Shown here in pieces: positions 37,347-48,828 of a stretch of 64,000 bases of DNA. Source of the stretch: Malachius bipustulatus. Lineage: Eukaryota; Arthropoda; Insecta; Coleoptera; Melyridae. Where the stretch lies: assembly GCA_910589415.1 (NCBI GenBank), contig OU342635.1, positions 15,748,001-15,812,000 of the forward strand, given 5' to 3'. The stretch's first letter is position 1; every line of letters starts with the position of its first letter. Position numbers and translations under genes: made by a program. The notes under the pieces are model-generated. The model was given only the letters and a program-made list of their open reading frames with translations. It ran no database searches and was not told where the DNA came from.

Positions 37347-37996
37347 TAATAGTTATTTATTATACAAGAGAAAAAAGTGATAGATTTTAGCTCGAGATGT
37401 GATTTCGTCCCCGACGCGTTTAGCGGAGGGGACAAACACATCGAGAGCTAACATCGCACTTTTTTCTTGTGTGTAATATACAATTTTTTTCTGCGAGAAG
37501 AAATATCAGTGTTAGAATGTCGAAAAACGTAGTTAGATAACTGAAAATTATGTCGGAAAAATGATTTATGTTAAACTTGGAACTTCAAACTGTCTTTTAC
37601 CGTAATTGACGTTGCATGGGTAACGAAACGATTTAATTATTACCTAAACGTCATATTAATGTAATTAAAATTGAAGACAGTTTTGCAAAGATTCTTGTTA
37701 GTTTTCGATGAGTGAATTTAATAATATGGATAGTGATTATTATGAAAATTCCCTTAATAATTGCCATTTGGATAATAAGATAACTTTCCTTTACGTATAT
37801 TTGATATAAATTTAATGATATCTGAGTGTTAATAGTAGCTAGCTATACCTAAGCCGCCATTTCGGGGAAATAAGTACTCATTTATTTCCCTGCTAATTCA
37901 TTTTTTTCCCCGATAAGATGCAGCTCATATAATGAAGCATTTTTCTACCTGTCAACGGGGAAAAAAGGTCAAACTTTTAGCCCGTCGCAGAAAAAA
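37347..37996 (+). repeat. 650-bp dispersed repeat, copy 1
   Basis: Nearly identical (about 97 percent by eye) to 40913-41560. It opens with a strong hairpin (37357-37480) whose arms share AAGAAAAAAGTG, TTAGCTCGAGATGTG-like and GTCCCC blocks around a short loop. A TTTTTTCTGCG just after the hairpin is inverted at the right end (CGCAGAAAAAA), giving the unit TIR-like ends. A 24-codon frame starts at 37708. Non-autonomous transposon of unknown type. Confidence 0.8.
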
Positions 37997-39944
37997 AATA
38001 ATTTTTTGTTCTCGCGATATGGACTTCTTGTTAGTTGACAGATATCTAGTCGCTTTTTCTAAAAACTTTTCAGCACTATGACACTTAATTTGGTCTTTAA
38101 ATAACCTCTAATCGCCAATTCGTATAGTTAGAATTATTGAGCAGCTGGCAGTATGTCTTCAAATATTTGAAGTATTCACAGTAGGTACATCCACATCACA
38201 GTAATAAAAGGTGATGTAGGTGTCATAGATAGAGTCATTTCGCGAAAGCGTGTTGTAGAAGTTGTTACATAGCATATTGACAAACACGTTAAAGTCTAAA
38301 TTTTTTCTCTCCTTGAAAGTTGCTTTCGTGTCGGACTCGGAGGGAATATTTACAGCATATCTGATAGCAATAAAAAGCTCCAATATTTGAAAACAGAAAG
38401 GCGAGGAGTGAAGATTTAGTCACACTTGAGTCGAAAAAAATTATATTCCAGAAGGAGAAGATAAAAAAACGAATGCCAGCCGTGCCAAGCTCGAACATAC
38501 TTGACATATAAAAAGTATCGATAATCAAATCTTTCAATAAGTTCAAGGTTCATGCATGTGCGAGTATGGATTTTGCTGCTGAAATGGTGGCGAAAAGTCG
38601 AGCGAAAGGCTTTCTACAAACTATTTTTATTAATGAATCAATAAATAGTTTCTTCTGCATGCTGAATGCATTAAAAAAATTGCCACATTTTACCTACGAA
38701 ATTAAATTCAAAATTAATATACCTACTTTGCATTTTCAGTAACAGGGAACTATTTAAAAAATTATTTATATCCATTCATAATCACTTATCATCAACTATA
38801 AATTATCGTCAAAGTAACTTAAGCAAGAAAATCCCATTCTGATATTGTTTAATTAAGCATATAAACCACCATCAATTAACTAGGGTACCGAAGATATCAG
38901 CAAGATGCATTACTGTAATCAAATTTCAAATTAGTAAACTTACACGACTGGTTTTGGTTAACGTGGATCCCATCCATTAATGATTAGCGGTCCTGTTCTA
39001 TCACTTCTCCCCCTTCCCGGTCCACCTATAAGTATCTGCTTAATTATAGATCATAGCATCTCGTATATAGCAGCTCGCAGCACAAGTGAAGAGCATTATT
39101 TGCAACCGCAACCCGAAAAGATGTTTACACTGAATTACAGCACACATGGGACCACCTTTAATCAATATCGAATCACTAACAACCTAGAGAAAGAACGCCG
39201 AAACGCTATAACGAAATGGTATTTTAATTTCGATCTACGGCGGGTAGGTTATAAAAGGGTTCCGTGGAACTCGTGGAAGACTAACAACGAAACGAAGTTC
39301 AGCAGATAAGCTCGGCGCAGTCGACCTCGACCACCCTTGCGAGTGAAGTGAATAGTGAATGTGATATGAACAGCTGAAAGTGAAGAGAATCAACCCCTCT
39401 GAACGAGAAGGCAAAACGCACGCAAGCGCATGTTGTTTGAAAGGGATACTCTTGAACTTTCCCATTTTCCGGATATTTCTGAAACTGTTTTGTTCAATTC
39501 GAAATTCTATTCAAATAGGATCACATACTGACGGCCCACGCACTTAAGTTAGTTACAGCAAATTTCAAACCACAATAACAGGATCCGGAATTGAGCATTT
39601 TTAAATCTTTAATTTAATACCTTTCAAGATTAACATGTCAAATGGAAAATATTATCAAAAGACTCTTTTATTAAGAAAATGCGTCCCAACGCCTTAATTA
39701 TTCTAAAAAATAATAAATAATATGGTGTTTAAAAAATGGAATCTAAAAAAATCTCAAATCTAAAAACAATAATTAACTTCACTTTTCTGAAAATTTCACC
39801 TTAAATAAAAAAAGAACATTACCAGAACGACCTAACGGTCAAAGCGTCCATACCGTATTTCTCACTCTCGTCGAATTTCACAGATTTTGACAATATGTTG
39901 TAGTTCGGATCAATAAGCTTATAGGTCCTGAAATGTTCAAATAT
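37997..39944. other. Intergenic with an isolated TATA box at 39250
   Basis: No gene recognised. A TATAAAAG at 39250-39257 is followed by a GC-richer stretch of about 200 bp (see the promoter entry). The frames at 38980-39309 and 39235-39465 are unassigned. Confidence 0.35.
39250..39257 (+). promoter_or_regulatory. Candidate core promoter (TATAAAAG)
   Basis: TATAAAAG stands in a GC-richer context, with AAGTTCAGC and GCGCAGTCGACC about 45-80 bases downstream, reminiscent of an insect 5' untranslated exon. No coding exon could be linked downstream before transposon sequence at 39.9 kb. A chance match is possible. Confidence 0.3.
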
Positions 39945-40560
39945 CTCGAAAAGTAAGCACTCTGTGGGGGGGAACGTTTTCTACAAAAGTGGTTTTGTTC
40001 GATGAGGGACAACGTTTAAATATAATAAACAGCCCTGCACCCCTTCGAGACGAGGAAATTTGATTTTTGTTCATTTTTCTAAAAATCTCTAAAAGTGAGC
40101 CCTCTGCGGAAAAATGTCTTATAAAAGTGGTTTCGCTCGGTAGGGAAAATCATTTGAATACAAAAACCAACGTGCACCCCTTACTCCTTGCGAGGGAGTG
40201 AGGGTAACTTCAAGTTTTAAATAACGACCCGTATTTTTCATTGCAAATTCGTATTTAGCAACAAAAATGCGTAAGATTCATTTGAAACATTCTTTGCGAT
40301 TAATCGTAGATGGCGAGGAATCGAGAAAATTTGATTTTGTTCATTTCTCTCAATATCTCGAGAAGAACTCTGCGGAAAATGTCTTTTATAAAAGTGGTTT
40401 CGCTCGGTAGGGGACATCGTTTAAGCCCTAACCCCTTGCGAGGGGAATGAGGGTAATTTTGGAATTTTTTTATTCGCAAAAATGGGGTATTATTTCAATT
40501 TTCAAAGTTCGAGATATTTGAATATTTCAGCTTAAAAGAATCACTCTGTATAATATCTCA
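39945..40560 (+). repeat. Three degenerate tandem units with a CTCTGTATA end
   Basis: Units at about 39945, 40075 and 40350 share TATCTCGAGAAG-like sequence, CTCTGCGGAAAA, ATAAAAGTGGTTTCGCTCGG and a CCCCTT-rich stretch. GGTAACTTCAAGTTTTAAAT near 40207 matches the 18590-19305 MITE. The right end ACTCTGTATA resembles a decayed ACCCTGTATA terminus. Confidence 0.6.
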
Positions 40561-40612
40561 TTTTAAATGCTTTATATTAGCATGAAAAAAAAAACGTATA
40601 CGGGCATTTCGT

Positions 40613-41625
40613 GACATTCACGTCGAACAATCTCGGCCATCAGAGGGAAAGTTCGAGAGCTAACTTTCAAGAATAGACTCTCAGGATGTCTAAAAACTAA
40701 TCCTGGTTGGGATGATCCAGAAAGAGAACATTTAGAGCCCAAAAGTAATTCCGGAGTTAGTTAGTTCTCGGAGCCATTCTAGAAAGTCACCTAGGGTGTA
40801 CATAATCGGAGCTAGGAGCGGTGCTAGTTCAGTTCAGTATAGACTGCGAATAAAGTAAATTAGTCTAAATAGTGTTAGTGTGAATTGTTACCTAATTAAA
40901 GTAAGCGATTAATAATAGTTATTTATTATACAAGAGAAAAAAGTGATAGATTTTAGCTCGAGATGAGATTTCGTCCCCGACGCGTTTAGCGGAGGGGACA
41001 AACACATCGAGAGCTAAAATCGCACTTTTTTCTCGTGTGTAATATACAGTTTTTTTCTGCGAGAAGAAATATCAGTGTTAGAATGTCGAAAAACGTAGTT
41101 AGATAACTGAAAATTATGTCGGAAAAATGATTTATGTTAAACTTGGATTTTCAAACTGTCTTTTATCGTAATTGACGTTGCCTGGGTAACGAAACGATTT
41201 AATTATTACATAAACGTCATATTAATGTAATTAAAATTGAAGACAGTTTTGCAAATATTCTTGTTAGTTTTCGATGAGTGAATTTAATAATATGGATAGT
41301 GATTATTATGAAAATTCCCTTAATAATTGCCATTTGGATAATAAGGTAACTTTCCTTTACGTATATTTGATATAAATTTAATGATATCTGAGTGTTAATA
41401 GTAGCTATACCTAAGCCGCCATTTCGGGGAAATAAGTACTCATTTATTTCCCTGCTAATTCATTTATTTCCCCGATAAGATGCAGCTCATATAATGAGGC
41501 ATTTTTCTACCTGTCAACGGGGAAAAAAGGTCAAACTTATATAGCCCGTCGCAGAAAAAAGTAGTTAATTCAGTTATTGGCTTTTAATTTATTGGCGAAC
41601 CCGCAGAAGGGAAAAAACGTGACAA
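40613..41625 (+). mobile_element. Possible LTR fragment with primer-binding-like site, hosting repeat copy 2
   Basis: GTGACATTCACG at 40613 resembles a gypsy-type LTR start; GAATAAAG near 40849 could be its poly(A) signal; and TTGGCGAACCCGCAGAAGG at about 41592 resembles the LTR edge plus a primer-binding site (TGG...). The 40913-41560 repeat would then be inserted in the LTR. No matching second LTR or gag/pol was found, so this is tentative. Confidence 0.3.
40913..41560 (+). repeat. 650-bp dispersed repeat, copy 2
   Basis: Same orientation as copy 1 (37347-37996), with the same 5' hairpin (about 40923-41046) and CGCAGAAAAAA end. The 24-codon frame starts at 41274 and ends at AAG followed by GTAACT, a donor-like site; copy 1 has ATAACT there. 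Confidence 0.8.
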
Positions 41626-41629
41626 TATA

Positions 41630-43068
41630 AATATAAAAAAAAATATCATTTAAATTTAAATCCTTTCTTCCAGAAAAAATATAATTTTACCATCCCAAAG
41701 TCCCCAAAGTTTATTGAAAACTATTTCAATTGTTCAAAAGGTGTTTTCTTAGCCAATTTTTTTTACATTGTGCATATCTGCAGGAATCGTAAACCTCTGA
41801 GTGTTTACTGTTAATGTGAACCACTGCAAGCATGGGGTTCTCTATGGAATAAAAAAACGCGCTTTACAATAATAATTATTAACACTATTAGGGGAACAGC
41901 GGCACAACACGTGTGAGAAAGATCACACCCCCACCAGTCCACTCCAACGTATGATAAATTCATTTTCTCATTATAAATCGGTGTATTTGAGTAGTTGTGA
42001 GTGACGATGCAATCAGCTGGAGTTATCATGCATGAGTAGGAATTATTATCAAATCTAACCGCCATTGGATTGGTTATTCAGTTTTCTGCAGGGTAGTTCA
42101 ATTTCGAGGTTCGTCACGTACAGAACATTTTGGGAAATGAACATAAGAAAACATCACAACTCGCGTGTGCAATATCTCTAATAAATGAAATAAGTTCTAA
42201 TTTCTTCAAAGCAATACTTTACCTCCCAGTAGGATATGACAGTTTATTGAATGATATACCTATCGGTTTGAAAAAAGGCCATTACAACAAAAATTCTACC
42301 TCATAAAAGAGCCTTCTATTGTTCACCTGTTGAGGGAAAAATGTACCTCAACCCTGTCCTGTAGATATGACGATTTTTGTGCGTATAGTTAGTAGTTGAA
42401 AACAAAAATAGAACGCGTCTGAAGAGATGATGTACCCGACAGCAATAACGATAGAACAAACGCCACACTAACGAGATCGCACTCCAAATTAAACTTAATT
42501 TAATTTAATGGGATAACTCTGTTCAAAAGAGTCTTATACACTGAAGCCATTAATTAATTATGAGCGAAATATTAATCATCGAGAACGTCTTTGAGTGAGC
42601 CTAATGAAATTTTAAGATGATTTAATTTGAATAATAGACGGTGTGTGGCTTCTTAAAAGCAGGTTGTATAATATCGTCTCTCTAGAACAGGAAGCTATAA
42701 ATACCCCTTGCTGGGTAAAAATTCAAAATTTCTACATTAACAGACGAATTCACACAGCAAATGCATACGTGTAAATTTGCTTTGGAGAAATAAGAAAATC
42801 ACATGTAAAATTGAACTTTGTTAAACATCCGTCCCCCACCCCCATTCTAATTGTTTTAGAAATACATAAATATTAAATGGATCTTTTATTAGCTGCTTCT
42901 AGTTATTAGATGTTAAACCTGTTTTGTTGAGAAATTTTGTTCAATTTGTGACCTCATTTTCGTTGTGATGTCTTTTCGTCATTTTTAATTATTTTTAAAG
43001 TCAAGGTACTGATGACGTTAAAAATTTAAACTTTTTCCCAATTTTCTGTACTTATAATTAAAAATAAT
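41630..43068. other. Intergenic, no gene recognised
   Basis: The - frame at 41811-42065 (84 codons) has a hydrophobic Leu/Ile/Val segment near its C-terminus but no homology I recognise. The rest is AT-rich. Confidence 0.35.
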
Positions 43069-43070
43069 AG

Positions 43071-43867
43071 CAGGGGAGGTAAAAAAACAAATCTGTCATA
43101 AAAAATTCTGAAAGTCAACACTTTCGGAACAAAAGCTTTTGAACCGACCTGTATAATTCGATGAATTTTTAATATTTTTATTTTATAAAGCCCATTAATT
43201 AGAGACATTAAGCCATATCACAGTAGTAGAAGTTTGACGTCGTCAGGGAAGTCAGAAACGCACTTGCTACCATACTCGTTGTGTCAAAGTTCTGACAGGT
43301 GTCATGAGCTGTAAACTTATTTTTTAAATACTCTGGTCATTCATCAAAAAGGTACTCTTTTAATTTATTTCGATAAAATTGACAGTTTTCGAGATAAATC
43401 GGTTTTTATGAGAATTTTGGCCAAGTTTCGTCATGATTCATCATGATGGTAGTTGATGTTTAACAACAACCTGATTTTTACCCGTGTTTAGGATTAGTAA
43501 CATTTTCATATACCCAAAAACCGATTCATCTCGAAGAAAGTCAGTTTTATCGAGTACCTTTTTTAAAGAAGGACCAGAGTATTGAAAAAACAAGTTTTCA
43601 GCTCTGTAAAATGGCATCTGTCAAAACTTTGACCCTACGAGTGTGGTGGTAAGTACATCCTGCATGACTTCCCGACGACGTCAAATATCCACTCTGATGT
43701 GGCTTAATGACTCTTTATGGCTATGTAAAATATTTAAATTTCATTGAATTATACAGGTCGGTTCAAAAGTTATAGACAAAAAAGTAAATCGTTTGGTACG
43801 AACCCTTTTGGGGCTCTGACTTTAGGAAATTTTTTATGACAGACTAGGTTTATTTTGACCTCCCCTG
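43071..43867. mobile_element. CAGGG-type composite foldback, 797 bp
   Basis: Left CAGGGGAGGTAAAAAAACAAA is inverted at the right end (TTTATTTTGACCTCCCCTG, then TA). Arms pair over about 350 bp through GACGTCGTC/GACGACGTC and TAAGCCATATCACAG-like blocks to a centre near 43470. Inner termini CGACCTGTATAATTC (about 43146) and its inverse (about 43750) cut each arm into an outer unit of about 82 bp, as in 28763 and 33046. Left flank is AG rather than TA. Confidence 0.8.
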
Positions 43868-43869
43868 TA

Positions 43870-45600
43870 TGCTCCCGAGAAGTTAGGAAGGAGGTAGGTA
43901 CTTACGATTGCGATTAAAATTTCTAGTGGATATGAAGGTTGCAAAAAAAAAGTTACTCCAACTAAAAGGTAATTTGCAGTTGGACGTAACGTAAATATTT
44001 TCCTACCTATCTAATACAAACCCAATTCTCGCATAATCCGATTTTATGACTTGATTGATCAGCCTGGCTGGCAAGCTCCCTATAGACCATAAATAAACTC
44101 ATCAAACAGAGTTACAGATTAACAACATATATTAATTACATAAATAACTAATAACAGAGCCATTTGAATTTCTGCCCGAAATAGGTAGGAGGTCCCGTAG
44201 GTACACATGTTCATAAACATATTTCGAAGTCAAATTAAAACCAATCTAATCCTCATTAGATCGCAACGCACTCAAAGTCGGGTTGTTCCCATTTATGGAA
44301 ACCCCACGAATTATGATTTGATTAAATTCCCTTGCCGTTGCCAACCAATTAAACTTCGTTTACACAACAAAGAGCATTTCAGCAGACAAAAACTACCTTA
44401 ATTACGATCGCATAGGCTAGCGCAAGTCAACTTCTCCAATTATTGGCAAAGTTCCCTTGTTGCAAACCTGCAAATTGAACGGCGGTGCATTTTAATTCAG
44501 TTGGCAAGAAGTTCGACCAATCAACAGACAATATTTGAATTTAGATCGATTTATTTGTTCACTTCTGTTTGTATACGATTATCGATGAATGTTGTCTGTT
44601 TTCTATTTATCTATCTATCTGTCTCTCTGCGCAAACCTTGCACTCGATTTTCAACAAACATCCCGAAAAGCCAGAGACTTGTAACTCTGAATGCAGCTCA
44701 GTATTGGATGACAATGCAAAACTAATTCGCTTCCTTGTCTGTCTTTTGACTGTTCGACAAAGATTTGGGAAAATCTCAAACTCTGATGAGAGCGCACCTG
44801 GGCGGTATTTCATAGGCGTGCGCGTAAGTACCTAAATAAACTGACTGGTACTTTATTATGTTTGGATTACAGGAGCCATCTAGAATCGAAAAAAGTTTTT
44901 CTGACACACTTGAGGTAATTTTTGCCGTAGAATCCGATTCTCTAATAAAAAGATTTTAAAGTTGCCCACTGCTCCATACTGTCAAGACACCACAATGAAC
45001 TGACCCAGCGACATAGGCAACCAGGCACGCATCCTGTAGCTAACGAGATAGATAAGGTGCGAGAGCTTCGGAGTACATACTTCGGATTAAAACGTACAAT
45101 GCACTCAACGAGATTCGCTTATTGTGGGTTGTAGTGTTAGGGTTTGTTCAACAACTGTGTAATATTTGGATGCGCTGTAAGTATGTAGACTTTTTAATTA
45201 GTTTTTGTAAATAAAACTAATTCACCATAGGCTGTCACGCTTACGAACTAGTGTATCAAATAAGTTTTGGAGCAAATAGCTTACTTCTTAAGTTCTTATA
45301 ACGATTACACCTGAATTTCTCATAGTAATAGCAATGGAAAGACTTGTAATATTTGAAACGATGAACGTGGAGACAGTCTGAATATAAAGTGCTTATTTTA
45401 TCTTATTGCAATCACTTATCGTCCTTACCGCTTATTTTTATACCGACAAATAGATTTATTAATAATTCCAAGGGGAACAAATAAATATGTATTTACGGAT
45501 TGGAGCTGACCATGGAGTTCAACAATCCTACCAAGACGAATCGACTTCTATTTTTCGCTTGCAGTAAATTTGCATATCTACGATGCATACTGCGAAGTAA
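43870..45600. other. Intergenic, nothing recognised
   Basis: Contains a short TATC/TGTC microsatellite at about 44607-44625. Overlapping + and - frames at 44501-44835 are unassigned. Confidence 0.35.
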
Positions 45601-47710
45601 AACCGGCGCTTAAATACAGGGTGAGTCTAAAATGGTGGATGTCACATATCGACCAGGTATTACCGGTGAGGTGTAGACTAATAATTGATGGATATAATAA
45701 TAAATAAGCTGAAGGACCAGGGCTGAGTCCAAGATTAGGACAGAAGCACTTGGTAAAGTTCAAATAAGTGCATGTCGACTGTTGAACTGTTAAACTGATG
45801 ACGATTTTAGGGGGAGTATCTGACGACTCCCATGCAACGAATAAACGAACCGAACGAATCCTGCTACCGCTAAAGTGCAAACCACTGCAGAGACTTGCCT
45901 GCGAATGCTTAACAGGAGTCCCGAGAACATGAACCACAGTGGAAATGGAGGTAATTCTAAACCTCACACCACTACTTACACTAGTGGTGCAAATTGCCTC
46001 AAAAAGGTTTATCATAGAATGGACAGATAAGAAACAGGATTGATTATCCATTGGGAAAAGGGAACAATACTACTTACCTAATGAGAAACACATTACTAGC
46101 GCTCATAAGGACTCAATCACTAGGAAATACAGCTTCGAGAAGAACTTTGTAATACAGTTCAGTAACTATGGGTGTTTGTGTCCAGCGACGAAGACCAAAA
46201 TGTAGGGGGAGGACGAAGGACCAGGCTAATGCCAAGATTGATAGGAACACATTAACTTTATATTAATTAATAATTCTCAGTTTACTGACCTTGTGTATCT
46301 TGTGTTTCTGTCCGACGAGTGTGGGCACTTGTTTGAAACACGAGTTGTTAATTATTATTAGTTTTATTTCACTTCACAATGTAGGAGTGTTCGCGATTTT
46401 GCCGCTCCCTTCAAGTAAGGGACTAGACAGGCACCAGCACCAACGTCTGTCTGGTATACGAACGGCACTCTGGCAATCTGCTCGAGCTCGACTCTATCAA
46501 TGCTACTGCTCAACTGTTGTGGTCTCCGGTCAGGTGGATTCTTCCTTCTTCATCACCAATGTGCAAGGATAGGAAGGGGTAGGGAGGGTATTGTCTTCGA
46601 GAATAAAAACCCCAAGTTGGTCAACAAGGACGCAACAAAGAGGAATTGACAAATTAGTCCAACAAGTATGCAATCTCAAACATCATACTTTAAAATGGTA
46701 TACACAGACGGGTCAAAAAACAAACCATCGAAGGAAGAGGTGGGGGAGTCTTTGGACCTGGTCCGAAATATTTTGAGCCTATGGGAAAGTACACCACCAC
46801 TATATTTCAAGTGGAAATCCATGCTATCAAAGAATGCGCTCAATTTAATATAGATTGGAACTATAAAAAGCAAGAGATCGCTATCTTAGCGGATAGCCAA
46901 CCTGCCACAAAAGCACTAAGTTCATACGTCATCAGTTCAAAAATAGTGTGGAAATGTCTAATGAAGTTAAATAAATTAGATAAAGGAAACAAAGTACCTG
47001 TCCCTTGGGTGCCAGGACATATAGCAGGTGTAGAGGACAACGAAGAAGCTCACAACTTAGAAAAGAAAGCAGCAAGAACGCCGCTCAAAGGGCCCAAATT
47101 TTGAAGATAGGAAAGAATGTTCTCAAGAAGACAAAGAAAGAAAGAAGATGAAAACCAAAGACAAAACCCTCTTGAAAGATCTCCCGGAATTAGGACAGGC
47201 CAAATTAATGCTTGGGAAATACAACCAACAAAAATTCAAAGACTGCATCAAACTGAACAAAAATGATTCTTCATGGAGGGGGACGAAGCCCCAATACATC
47301 TTCAGTACAACAAAGAAGACCCCTCTGTCAAAATCTTAACCAAGCAACGGAAAACGATTTACCCATCTTTAGAACCATCGAAACTCCTAAATCTCCTCCG
47401 AGAACTGGAACTGGATGGGGTGCTATAATCGAATAATCACAGGAAGGGAATACACAAAAGATCTTCTAGATCTAGAACGTAGTGTAGATACATCCCCAAT
47501 TAATACAATACAATTTTGCTACCACAATGGTAGAAAGGTACTCTCTGTTTCTGTTCCTTTTTCCGGACGAGTTCATCTTCTGGTTTGGTTTCTTCTCTTC
47601 CTCGCGTTGTCATAGGATATAGCGTACAGAAAGGAAGGAAAAGTGGTAGGCACATTAACCCTGGTCACAACAGTATATTAATGTGAGGTGGCATCACCAT
47701 TTCTTTCCCA
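45600..47710 (+). pseudogene. Degenerate LINE with RT C-terminus and RNase H
   Basis: On the + strand at 45888-46025 the sequence reads LQRLACECLTGVPRT, stop, TTVEMEV. This is the conserved segment after the RT domain of I/R1-type retrotransposons (L-Q-R-x-A-C-x-x-x-T-G ... T-x-A-L-E). RNase H follows across frames: YTDGSKN (about 46690), FQVEIHAIKECA (about 46808), ILADSQPATKAL (about 46890) and WVPGHIAGVEDNEEAH (about 47010). These hold the first three catalytic acids (D, E, D) and a region fitting the last Asp. At least one in-frame stop and one frameshift make it non-functional. The 474-nt - frame at 45578-46051 is antisense shadow. The 3' part (47529-47622) recurs inverted at 51099-51195. 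A motif CCAAGATTAGGACAG occurs at about 45730 and 52280. Confidence 0.75.
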
Positions 47711-48828
47711 AAAGGAGGCAGAATTTCTACCGAATAATCTTTTTCGTTGGTAATTTAGGTGAAATTAGGTGGATGTGTGTGTACCCATCCCAATAAGACG
47801 GTAAAACGGCATCACATATCACAATGCCCCTATAAAAGAAAGGATACCATCAAGAAATGGCCTTCAAGATATATCATTTAACTCCTTTGGATTACTTCTT
47901 GTAGGATTATTTGACCTTCGTGGCCTGGAAGGGTGAAGGGTTTCAAACACAGTTGAACAACAATACTTAAGCTTTATCATTAATAATTTCAATTGATGAT
48001 TCTGGTTGTTATTTTGATTTTTGATTTAATGAATCGTAGTAGTTCCTATGGTTTTATGCTACCGCGGTATCGATCAATGTCATGTTGATGACCTTTCGCT
48101 GTAAAAATTTTAGAACCTCGAAGTATAGAGCGAAGAAGCTATAAAATTCATTGATGCTTTAGGAGAAGAAATTAACATTTTCGGTGGATAAAAAAGAACA
48201 ACCCTTTTTCTAAAGACAATGATTAAGTGTAGTCATTCAAAGAGGAAGAACGAAATATTTTACCCATTACAAGTTGAGAGGATAAGTCGCTTGAGAGCAC
48301 ATTTATGTCACAAAAAACCGCATATTATTTAAATAATTTCGTAGAGCAATCAACCACATCCTTTTAACCGAAATGTAATTTTTAGAGACTTTCGTAGAAT
48401 ATGGCGGGCGGCGAAACAAGAGTAAACGAAGTTCATTATGCAAGTTAGAAAGTATAGAATTAACTCGGTCATTTTAGTTGAGGTATCATAATAACGTGTA
48501 ATCCACAGAGGCTACAAATCATAATGATTTATATCTCAAATGTGTCCGCATTTCGAAGTATTCGTGTTGAAACATACGACTGTTATTTGGGCACGACCGT
48601 AATAATTACATTGTGCCGCGGTCCATGCCTTTATCCCGAAACTGATAAGAGGGACGCGGACCGCATACAAGGGGAGCTTAGAAAACCAACTCTGCAAGGA
48701 TTATTTTTTACTATAACCAAGAAACGTCGATAATGTTCCATGTCAATAACAATGATATCGCGGAAATCGACATTAGCAATAATAATAGTCCAGTCAAATT
48801 AGGATGCAACCTCAGAAAACCTTATGTG
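47711..48828. other. Intergenic with a repeat block at 48091-48180
   Basis: ACCTTTCGCTGTAAAAA ... GAAGCTATAAAAT(T)CATT at 48091-48160 recurs in the same orientation at 51543-51605. The + frames at 48524-49218 run into the palindrome and are not recognised proteins. Confidence 0.45.

Noticed and set aside
44600..44630. CTATCTATCTATCTGTCTCTC repeat as a functional site
   Set aside because: Short microsatellite only.
45578..46051. 157-codon - strand frame
   Set aside because: The + strand of the same bases carries LINE RT motifs; the - frame is antisense shadow.
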